A stretch of 9,994 nt of DNA, from the NCBI GenBank assembly GCA_002358895.1, contig DEPR01000015.1, positions 2,267 through 12,260 on the forward strand, read 5' to 3'. The first letter of the stretch is position 1, and the number at the start of each line of letters is the position of its first letter. Under the pieces are notes generated by a model. The model was given only the letters and a program-made list of their open reading frames with translations, did no database searches and had not been told where the DNA came from. Positions 1-6,522 of the stretch are shown in pieces. This DNA comes from Ruminococcus sp. UBA3387 (GTDB lineage: Bacteria; Bacillota; Clostridia; Oscillospirales; Ruminococcaceae). Both the position numbers and the translations under genes were made by a program.

Positions 1-1665
1 GACGAATCTATCGTGGAGGACGGTATCAGCTTTGATAAAAATGATATTGAAAAAAATCTTACACTGTTTTTGTATCCTGATGATAGTGATGAAGCAGGCA
101 GACTGCTCAGAATTTATCAGCAGTACTTTATGGTAAGCAACGGTGCAAGACTTATCCTTGATGAGTGTGTAGAAAAGGGCTGTAAACTCTATGACCTGCC
201 TGACTATGCAGTAATCCAGATTAACGATACACACCCTACTATGGTTATCCCTGAGCTTATCAGATTGCTTGTTGAACGTGGAATTGAAATGGACGATGCT
301 ATTGAAATCGTAAGCAAAACCTGTGCATATACAAACCATACAATTCTTGCAGAAGCGTTGGAAAAATGGCCGATAAGCTATCTGAAACAGGTTGTTCCTC
401 AGCTTGTGCCTATTATCGAAATCCTTGACGATAAGGTAAGAAGAAAGTTTGATAACGAGAAAGTAACAATCATCGACAGAAACGATACTGTCCATATGGC
501 TCACCTTGATATCCATTATACTTTCAGCACAAACGGCGTTGCTTCCCTGCATACCGACATTCTCAAAGAGGAAGAGCTTAACCATTTTTATAAGCTTTAT
601 CCTGAAAAGTTCAATAATAAAACCAACGGTATCACATTCCGTAGATGGCTTTTGCATTGTAATCCACAGCTGACAGAGCTTATAACTTCACTTATCGGTG
701 ACGGATTTAAAAAGGACGCAAAAGAGCTTGAAAAGTTAGCTGATTTTGCAGATGACGAAAAAGTGCTTGAAAAGCTTCTTGAAATCAAGAGTGAAAATAA
801 AAAAGCATTGAAAAATTATTTGCAGACAACGCAAAATCTTGATATAAACGAGAATACTATCTTTGATATCCAGATAAAGCGACTTCACGAATATAAGCGT
901 CAACAGCTCAATGCTCTGTATGTTATCCATAAGTATCTTGAAATCAAAAAGGGCAAAAAGCCGACAACTCCAATTACTGTAATCTTCGGTGCTAAGGCTG
1001 CCCCTGCCTATGTCATCGCACAGGATATTATCCACCTTATTCTCTGCTTGCAGGAGGTTATCAATAACGACCCTGATGTAAGTCCGTATCTCAATGTGAT
1101 AATGGTTGAAAACTATAACGTTACAAATGCCGAGCATCTTATTCCTGCCTGCGATATTTCCGAACAGATTTCCCTTGCATCAAAAGAAGCAAGCGGTACA
1201 GGCAATATGAAGTTTATGCTGAACGGTGCCGTTACTCTGGGTACAGAAGACGGTGCAAACGTTGAAATCCACCAGCTTGTAGGTGATGAAAATATCTATA
1301 TTTTCGGCGACACAAGCGATACAGTTGTTGAGAGATATAAAAAAGCAAACTATGTTGCAAAGAATTATTATAAAAAGAATAAGGATATTAAATCTGCAGT
1401 TGATTTTATCACAAGCCCTGAGCTTCTGAAGGTCGGCTGTAAAGAAAATCTGGAAAGACTCCGAAAAGAGCTTATAAACAAAGACTGGTTTATGACCTTC
1501 CCCGACTTTAAGGACTATGTAAAAACAAAAGAGCAAGCATTTAAAGACTATGAGGACAGAAAATCGTGGGCGAAGAAAATGCTTATTAATATCAGCAAAG
1601 CAGGCTATTTTTCATCAGACAGAACAATAGAAGAATATAACCGTGATATCTGGAATTTGAAATAA
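1..1665 (+). CDS. glgP: Glycogen/maltodextrin phosphorylase (GT35), 5' end missing
   Basis: This enzyme phosphorolyses alpha-1,4-glucans from the non-reducing end to glucose 1-phosphate in the cytoplasm. The reading frame is open from base 1, so the gene starts upstream. The GTG at 13 lies inside conserved sequence and is not the start. 554 codons are visible, and by comparison with the usual ~750-820 residues about 200-260 N-terminal residues are missing. Conserved blocks seen in order are [50 protein letters not shown] (phosphate/PLP region) and the pyridoxal-phosphate signature [13 protein letters not shown] at 1186-1224, whose PLP-binding lysine is codon 1210-1212. About 150 residues follow that lysine, as in E. 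coli MalP, so the C-terminus is complete. Glycogen and maltodextrin phosphorylases cannot be separated by sequence here. The neighbours malQ and a maltose-type PTS favour maltodextrin as the substrate. The next gene starts 19 nt downstream, so co-transcription is likely. Confidence 0.96.
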   Translation, partial: DESIVEDGISFDKNDIEKNLTLFLYPDDSDEAGRLLRIYQQYFMVSNGARLILDECVEKGCKLYDLPDYAVIQINDTHPTMVIPELIRLLVERGIEMDDAIEIVSKTCAYTNHTILAEALEKWPISYLKQVVPQLVPIIEILDDKVRRKFDNEKVTIIDRNDTVHMAHLDIHYTFSTNGVASLHTDILKEEELNHFYKLYPEKFNNKTNGITFRRWLLHCNPQLTELITSLIGDGFKKDAKELEKLADFADDEKVLEKLLEIKSENKKALKNYLQTTQNLDINENTIFDIQIKRLHEYKRQQLNALYVIHKYLEIKKGKKPTTPITVIFGAKAAPAYVIAQDIIHLILCLQEVINNDPDVSPYLNVIMVENYNVTNAEHLIPACDISEQISLASKEASGTGNMKFMLNGAVTLGTEDGANVEIHQLVGDENIYIFGDTSDTVVERYKKANYVAKNYYKKNKDIKSAVDFITSPELLKVGCKENLERLRKELINKDWFMTFPDFKDYVKTKEQAFKDYEDRKSWAKKMLINISKAGYFSSDRTIEEYNRDIWNLK

Positions 1666-1672
1666 AAAAATC

Positions 1673-1687
1673 GGAGGAAATAAAGTG
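1673..1687 (+). promoter_or_regulatory. Ribosome binding site and GTG start of the PTS enzyme II gene
   Basis: GGAGG at 1673-1677 lies 7 nt before a GTG at 1685. The in-frame N-terminus leads straight into the IIA domain, and no ATG competes, so GTG is taken as the start. Confidence 0.85.
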
Positions 1688-3838
1688 AAAAGTACCAAAG
1701 AGAAACCTGTTCAGAGGGTCTATGCACCTTTGAACGGAAAAACTGTTTCCCTTGACAGCGTACCTGACACCGTATTTTCAGACAGAATATTGGGCGACGG
1801 ATGTGCAATCATACCTGAAGACGGAAAAATCTATAGCCCCGTTGATGGAGAGATAACCTCTGTCGCCGACACAAATCACGCTTATGGCTTTCATTCAGAT
1901 GACGGACTTGATATCCTTGTCCATTTCGGGTTGGAAACCGTTGCTTTGAAAGGTGAAGGCTTCACTCCCCTTGTAAAAGTGGGAGATAAAGTAAAAGCCG
2001 GAGACCTTGTTGCAGAGGTTGACCTGGCGCTTTTGAAAAAGCGTAATATTAACCTTGTTACTCCTGTGCTTGTCTGCGACGGAGCAGAGGGAAAGAAAAT
2101 CAACGCCTGCGAAGAAGAAGTAATAGCAGGCAAATCAATAGTCCTTTCTATTGAAGATATAACTGAGGAAAAGACTGACGTAAAGGATAAAGAAAAAAGA
2201 AAATTCCCTGTGAATTTCGATACATTGCAAAAGCTTGGAAAGGTTCTTATGGTGGTTATCGCCGTAATGCCTGCTGCAGGACTTATGATAAGTCTGGGAA
2301 AGCTTGTTGCAATGGCTGGTGCCGACATAGGAATTGTAACTACTATCGGCAGTGTAGTTGAAAATATCGGCTGGGCGATAATAAGTAATCTGCATCTGCT
2401 GTTTGCTGTGGCAATCGGTGGCTCCTGGGCAAAAGAGCGTGCAGGTGGTGCATTTGCAGCCGTTATCGCATTTATCCTTATAAACAATATAACAGGTGCA
2501 GTTTTCGGCGTTACAACAGATATGCTTGGCGACCCGACAGCTACAACAAAAACCCTGTTCGGACAGGAAATTCTCGTTGAAGGCTATTTCACAAACGTTC
2601 TTGGTTCACCTGCTCTTAATATGGGCGTGTTTGTTGGCATCATCTCAGGCTTTCTGGGTGGAATTGTCTATAATAAATATTATAACTTCCGAAAACTGCC
2701 CGATGCTCTTTCATTTTTCAATGGAAAACGTTTCGTACCACTTGTTGTAATCTTCTGGTCGGTAATCGTTTCACTTATTCTTGCAGTTGTGTGGCCGTTT
2801 GTACAGCTGGCGATTAACTCATTCGGTGTTTGGATTGCCAACTCATCTTCAGGCTCTCCTGTCCTTGCACCGTTTATCTATGGTACGCTTGAACGTCTGC
2901 TTCTGCCCTTTGGTCTGCACCATATGCTTACAATTCCAATGAATTATACCTCGTTCGGCGGAACTTATATAATTCAGACAGGTGTAAATGCCGGAACGGA
3001 AGTTTTCGGACAAGACCCCTTGTGGCTTGCCTGGATAACAGACCTTATCAATTTCAAAAATGCAGGAGATACCGCCTCATATAACGCACTTCTCTCATCA
3101 GTAACTCCTGCACGTTTTAAGGTGGGGCAGATGATCGGTGCAACAGGCCTGCTTCTTGGTATAGCACTTGCAATGTATCGCAGAGTTGATAAGGATAAAC
3201 GTAAAAATTATCGTTCAATGTTTATTTCAACATCATTGGCTGTTTTCCTTACAGGCGTAACCGAGCCTATTGAGTTTATGTTTATGTTCTGTGCAATTCC
3301 GTTGTATATCGTCTATGCCCTGCTTCAGGGCTGTGCCTTTGCATTGGCTGGAATATTCGATTTAAGACTTCATTCTTTCGGCAACCTGGAGCTGTTCACA
3401 AGACTTCCTATGTCTATCAGAGCAGGCTTGACAGGGGATATTATTAATTTTATAATCAGTGTAGTAGTATTCTTTGCTATCGGCTATTTTGTTGCATATT
3501 TTATGATCGGAAAGTTTAAATATGCTACCCCAGGACGCCTTGGAAATTATAGTGATGAAAATGCCGATGACACAAACAATGATAAAAAGAACACATCCGA
3601 TATAAACAGCCAGCCTGAACGTATTATCGCCCTGCTTGGCGGACGTGAAAATATAGTCCTCGTAGATGCCTGTATGACAAGGCTTCGTGTAACTGTAAAA
3701 GACCCTGAGATTGTGGCAGAAGCAGATGCGTGGAAAGCCGAAGGAGCCCTGGGGCTTGTTAAAAAGGATACCGGTATTCAGGCAATTTACGGACCAAAGG
3801 CCGACGTGCTTAAATCCGATATAAACGATATACTCTGA
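1685..3838 (+). CDS. PTS enzyme II, glucose/maltose family, fused IIA-IIC-IIB
   Basis: This membrane permease imports a sugar and phosphorylates it using phosphate from HPr. The IIA domain (about residues 10-150, Crr type) has VPDTVFSD, His65 (in TNHAYG, matching E. coli IIA-Glc His75) and phospho-accepting His80 (in DILVHFG, matching His90). A charged linker at about 150-175 leads to the IIC domain (about 176-610), which begins with GKVLMVVIAVMPAAGLMISL and contains AIGGSWAKERAGGAFAA, NKYYNFRKLPDALSFFNGKR, LPFGLHHMLTIPMNY and the loop GVTEPIEF (524-531). The C-terminal IIB domain (about 644-717) has phospho-accepting Cys663 in DACMTRLRV. From memory, the IIC and IIB parts look most like the streptococcal/enterococcal maltose/glucose EII (MalT/PtsG), which is arranged IIC-IIB-IIA; here IIA sits at the N-terminus. 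All phosphorylation sites are present. Glucose remains possible, but mapP, malQ and glgP alongside favour maltose. I give no symbol because malT and ptsG are both used for this family. Confidence 0.93.
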   Translation: MKSTKEKPVQRVYAPLNGKTVSLDSVPDTVFSDRILGDGCAIIPEDGKIYSPVDGEITSVADTNHAYGFHSDDGLDILVHFGLETVALKGEGFTPLVKVGDKVKAGDLVAEVDLALLKKRNINLVTPVLVCDGAEGKKINACEEEVIAGKSIVLSIEDITEEKTDVKDKEKRKFPVNFDTLQKLGKVLMVVIAVMPAAGLMISLGKLVAMAGADIGIVTTIGSVVENIGWAIISNLHLLFAVAIGGSWAKERAGGAFAAVIAFILINNITGAVFGVTTDMLGDPTATTKTLFGQEILVEGYFTNVLGSPALNMGVFVGIISGFLGGIVYNKYYNFRKLPDALSFFNGKRFVPLVVIFWSVIVSLILAVVWPFVQLAINSFGVWIANSSSGSPVLAPFIYGTLERLLLPFGLHHMLTIPMNYTSFGGTYIIQTGVNAGTEVFGQDPLWLAWITDLINFKNAGDTASYNALLSSVTPARFKVGQMIGATGLLLGIALAMYRRVDKDKRKNYRSMFISTSLAVFLTGVTEPIEFMFMFCAIPLYIVYALLQGCAFALAGIFDLRLHSFGNLELFTRLPMSIRAGLTGDIINFIISVVVFFAIGYFVAYFMIGKFKYATPGRLGNYSDENADDTNNDKKNTSDINSQPERIIALLGGRENIVLVDACMTRLRVTVKDPEIVAEADAWKAEGALGLVKKDTGIQAIYGPKADVLKSDINDIL

Positions 3839-3840
3839 TA

Positions 3841-3855
3841 GAGGTGCTTGCTATA
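3841..3855 (+). promoter_or_regulatory. Unusual translation start region of mapP
   Basis: The sequence GAGGTG (3841-3846) follows the upstream TGA stop (3836-3838) by two bases. It contains the only conventional in-frame start codon near the beginning of the protein, the GTG at 3844, which therefore has no separate Shine-Dalgarno sequence in front of it. GAGGTG itself matches the anti-SD well and is 6 nt before an in-frame ATA at 3853. An in-frame CTG at 3835 overlaps the upstream stop. Start by reinitiation at GTG 3844 is the simplest reading, and ATA 3853 is a rare-codon alternative. Confidence 0.5.
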
Positions 3856-4683
3856 AAACTACTGACGCTAAATACCCATAGTCTGGTTGAAAATGATAAT
3901 GCAAAAAAACTTGAGTGCTTTGTCAATGCGGTGGAGCAAGAGCTTCCCGATGTTATCGCATTGCAGGAGGTCAACCAGACAAGAGATGAGGAAATCCTGT
4001 CCATAGATACGCTGAGAGATTATATACCCTGCCAGCCTGATGTGAAGATAAAAAAGGATAACTTTGCATATAATGTAGTCAGAATGCTTCGGATAAAAGA
4101 TATCCCTTATTATTGGAGCTATCTGCCTATGAAGCTGGGGTATGATAAATTTGATGAAGGCATTGCAATCCTCAGCCGTAAACCTATTGTGAGAACAGAT
4201 ACTTTCCTGATTAGTAAGATTAACGACTATTACAACTGGAAAACAAGAAAAGTCCTTGGGATTCAGACTGAAGATAATAATTGGTTTTATACCGCACATC
4301 TGGGCTGGTGGAATGATACTGATGAACCTTTTGAGCAACAGTGGCAAAAGCTTAATGAGTATGTCAAATCACCTCAGACAGTTTGGCTTATGGGGGATTT
4401 CAATAGCCCTGCAGATGTACGATGCGAGGGGTATGATTTGATTTCAGCCTCAGGCTGGTATGACAGCTATATCCTTGCAAAAGAAAAGGATAATGGCTAT
4501 ACCGTCGGGAAGATCATTGACGGTTGGAAGGAAAAGATTTCACAAACAACAGGTATGAGAATTGACCATATCTGGTGTAATAAAAAGCTGAATATTAAAA
4601 ATTCACAAGTTATTTTCAATGACAAAAATTTTGACATTATTTCAGACCATTACGGCGTTATGATCTGTGTTGAGGAGGAATAA
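3844..4683 (+). CDS. mapP: Probable maltose 6'-phosphate phosphatase (endonuclease/exonuclease/phosphatase fold)
   Basis: The 279-residue protein has the complete metal-dependent EEP (DNase I-like) active site. Asn10 is in LLTLNTHS, Glu42 in ALQEVNQ, His152 in YTAHLGWW, Asp185 and Asn187 in MGDFNSP, Asp241-His242 in RIDHIW, and Asp268-His269 in SDHYGV. There is no signal peptide or membrane segment, so it should act in the cytoplasm. The family contains nucleases, lipid phosphatases and sugar phosphatases, so the fold alone does not give the substrate. In Enterococcus faecalis the EEP-type protein encoded beside the maltose PTS permease MalT is MapP, which converts maltose 6'-phosphate to maltose. 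Here the gene lies between a MalT-like PTS and malQ, which needs unphosphorylated maltose, so MapP activity is inferred from family plus context. The start is uncertain by a few codons, but the first beta strand fixes it near here. The stop is only 3 nt before malQ. Confidence 0.78.
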   Translation: MLAIKLLTLNTHSLVENDNAKKLECFVNAVEQELPDVIALQEVNQTRDEEILSIDTLRDYIPCQPDVKIKKDNFAYNVVRMLRIKDIPYYWSYLPMKLGYDKFDEGIAILSRKPIVRTDTFLISKINDYYNWKTRKVLGIQTEDNNWFYTAHLGWWNDTDEPFEQQWQKLNEYVKSPQTVWLMGDFNSPADVRCEGYDLISASGWYDSYILAKEKDNGYTVGKIIDGWKEKISQTTGMRIDHIWCNKKLNIKNSQVIFNDKNFDIISDHYGVMICVEEE

Positions 4684-4689
4684 CAAATG
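4673..4689 (+). promoter_or_regulatory. malQ ribosome binding site inside the mapP 3' end
   Basis: AGGAGG at 4673-4678 is built from the last Glu codons of mapP and lies 8 nt before the malQ ATG at 4687. The mapP stop codon (4681-4683) lies between them. This arrangement favours translational coupling of mapP and malQ. Confidence 0.8.
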
Positions 4690-6186
4690 AAAAGAAGTGC
4701 AGGCGTGTTGTTGTCAGTTACCAGTCTACCGTCCAGATACGGTATAGGTTGCTTTTCAAAAAGTGCCTATGATTTTGTGGATTGGCTGAAAGACTCTGGG
4801 CAAACTTATTGGCAGATACTGCCCTTAGGCCCTACAAGCTATGGCGACTCCCCTTATCAGTCATTTTCCACCTTTGCAGGAAATCCATACTTTGTCAGTC
4901 TTGAACAGCTTGTTAAAAACGGATGGCTCACCGAAAAAGAATGTAATGAGGCTGATTTCGGTGATAATAAGGAAGATATCGACTATGAAAAGCTTTATAA
5001 AAATCGCTATCCGTTGCTGAAAAAAGCCTTTATTAACAGCAACATTGAAAACGACAAAAGCTTTTTGAAGTTTGTTAAAACTAACGAATGGTGGCTTGAG
5101 GATTATGCCCTGTTTATGGCTTTGAAGGATAACTTTGACGGCAAAGCCTGGATTGAATGGGATGAAGATATCCGTCTGCGTGACGAAAAAGCTATGGAAA
5201 GCTATAAAAATAAACTGGCTGAGGATATTCTGTTCCAGCAGTTTATGCAGTTTGAATTTTATGAGCAGTGGAATAAGCTGAAAAAATATGCAAATAAAAA
5301 AGGTATAAAGATTATCGGCGATATTCCGATTTATGTAGCATTTGACAGTGCAGATGCCTGGGCAAATCCAAAACTGTTCCGGTTTGATAAGGATAACTAC
5401 CCTACTTCTGTTGCAGGCTGTCCACCTGACGGCTTTTCAGCAACAGGCCAGCTTTGGGGAAATCCGTTGTATAATTGGGATTATCATAAGAAAACAGATT
5501 TCAGCTGGTGGATTTCAAGACTTAAACAGTGCTTTAATCTTTATGATGTAGTAAGAATTGACCATTTCAGAGGCTTTGACGAATACTATGCTATTCCCTA
5601 CGGTGAGGAAACAGCTGTCAATGGCCATTGGGAAAAAGGCCCCGGAATCGAGCTGTTTAAAGCTATAAGAAAAGCCCTCGGACGTAAAGAAGTAATCGCT
5701 GAAGATTTAGGCTTTATGACCGATAGCGTAAGACAGCTTGTAAAAGATAGTGGCTTCCCTAATATGAAGGTGCTTGAGTTCGCATTTGATGCAAGAGATT
5801 CAGGAAGCAGTAACGACTATCTGCCACATAATTATAACGAAAATTGCGTGGCATATACAGGCACTCACGATAACCAGACCATTGCATCCTGGTATGATAC
5901 AATCTCAAAGGCTGAACAGAAAATGGCGAGAGATTACCTATGCGACCACCACACACCGAAGAAAAAGCTTCACAAGGCGTTTATCGCACTCCTTTTACGA
6001 AGCAAAGCAAATCTGTGCATTATTCCTATGCAGGATTATCTTGGCTATGACGACTCAAGCCGAATGAATACACCATCGACAATCGGCACAAACTGGAGAT
6101 GGCGAATGAAGAAAAGTGCAACTACATCAAAGCTTGCAAAGGAAATCAAACGTATGGTTACTTTGTATGGCAGAGCAAATCAATAG
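4687..6186 (+). CDS. malQ: 4-alpha-glucanotransferase (amylomaltase, GH77)
   Basis: MalQ transfers glucan units between maltose and maltodextrins, releasing glucose and making longer chains that phosphorylase can use. The 499-residue length is normal for a bacterial amylomaltase. The N-terminus RSAGVLLSVTSLPSRYGIG and the block GPTSYGDSPYQSFSTFAGN are family signatures. The catalytic triad is intact: nucleophile Asp292 in VRIDHFRG, acid/base Glu339 in VIAEDLG, and the third carboxylate Asp395 in YTGTHDNQT. These positions match Thermus amylomaltase numbering (293, 340, 395) almost exactly. The donor-site loop GCPPDGFSATGQLWGNPLY is also present, and RMNTPSTIGTNWRWRM closes the barrel. The protein has no signal peptide and is cytoplasmic. 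The ATG at 4687 has a strong SD 8 nt upstream. Its place directly after mapP fits a role in consuming the maltose released by that phosphatase. Confidence 0.97.
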   Translation: MKRSAGVLLSVTSLPSRYGIGCFSKSAYDFVDWLKDSGQTYWQILPLGPTSYGDSPYQSFSTFAGNPYFVSLEQLVKNGWLTEKECNEADFGDNKEDIDYEKLYKNRYPLLKKAFINSNIENDKSFLKFVKTNEWWLEDYALFMALKDNFDGKAWIEWDEDIRLRDEKAMESYKNKLAEDILFQQFMQFEFYEQWNKLKKYANKKGIKIIGDIPIYVAFDSADAWANPKLFRFDKDNYPTSVAGCPPDGFSATGQLWGNPLYNWDYHKKTDFSWWISRLKQCFNLYDVVRIDHFRGFDEYYAIPYGEETAVNGHWEKGPGIELFKAIRKALGRKEVIAEDLGFMTDSVRQLVKDSGFPNMKVLEFAFDARDSGSSNDYLPHNYNENCVAYTGTHDNQTIASWYDTISKAEQKMARDYLCDHHTPKKKLHKAFIALLLRSKANLCIIPMQDYLGYDDSSRMNTPSTIGTNWRWRMKKSATTSKLAKEIKRMVTLYGRANQ

Positions 6187-6248
6187 AATCAATGACAGCT
6201 TATAAGGCATAAATTTCAATAATATATCCGAAAGGGCGTGTCATTTTG
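6187..6248 (+). promoter_or_regulatory. 59 nt leader of ptsH with inverted repeat and TTG start
   Basis: This is the only sizeable gap within the operon. AATGACA at 6191-6197 is repeated in inverse as TGTCATT at 6239-6245, directly before the TTG start at 6246. The SD-like AAGGG (6232-6236) lies inside the 41 nt loop. CTTATAAG at 6199-6206 is a small perfect palindrome. No convincing sigma-A promoter was found. Pairing of the two arms would place the start codon at the edge of a stem, but only 7 bp are involved, so regulation is speculative. Confidence 0.35.
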
Positions 6249-6503
6249 AAAACATACACTTATACCATAAAAGATAAACTTGGTGTTCATGCCAGACCTG
6301 CAGGGCTGATTGCAAAGCTTGCGAAAGGGTTTTCAAGTGAAATTACAATCGAAAGCAACGGGAAATCTGTTAATGCAACAAAGCTGATGATGCTTATGGG
6401 GCTTGGAATAAAATGCGGAGATACCATAAAGGTTTCGGTTAATGGTGATGACGAGGATATAGCAGCAAAAACTTTGGAAGAATTTATGTCAGCTAATCTA
6501 TAA
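6246..6503 (+). CDS. ptsH: Phosphocarrier protein HPr, Lys at position 46
   Basis: HPr relays phosphate from enzyme I to the IIA domain of PTS permeases. The 85-residue length is standard. The active site LGVHARPAG places His15 and Arg17 at canonical positions. In Gram-positive HPr, Ser46 in a segment such as NLKSIMGVM is phosphorylated by HPr kinase and then binds CcpA. Here the ungapped equivalent is NATKLMMLM, with Thr45, Lys46, Leu47 and Met48, so the regulatory Ser is absent. Transport function should be intact. Catabolite control through this HPr is doubtful unless Thr45 substitutes. The start is TTG at 6246, with AAGGG (6232-6236) 9 nt upstream and no in-frame ATG or GTG nearby. The N-terminus KTYTYTIKDKLGVHARP confirms the start. 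The gene is followed after 19 nt by ptsI and is probably the general or main HPr of this route. Confidence 0.96.
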   Translation: MKTYTYTIKDKLGVHARPAGLIAKLAKGFSSEITIESNGKSVNATKLMMLMGLGIKCGDTIKVSVNGDDEDIAAKTLEEFMSANL

Positions 6504-6522
6504 CAGGAAATGAGGCGGCAAG

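Noticed and set aside
736..1137. Minus-strand open frame of 133 codons opposite glgP
   Set aside because: It overlaps conserved phosphorylase sequence, has no family signature, and is explained by codon bias of the + strand gene.
13..1665. GTG at 13 as a true glgP start
   Set aside because: The frame is open to base 1 and residues before and after belong to the conserved middle of the phosphorylase. The gene is cut by the window, not a short variant.
1891..2487. Long open frame on the minus strand (198 codons) opposite the PTS IIA/IIC region
   Set aside because: It lies wholly opposite a strongly supported gene. Its translation is low-complexity Ser/Thr/Pro/Ile-rich, as expected of an antisense shadow, and it has no SD or recognisable domain.
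6187..6245. Possible promoter before ptsH (ATGACA at 6192-6197 with AATAAT at 6218-6223)
   Set aside because: The spacing is 20 nt and both boxes are imperfect, so it is not strong enough to call.
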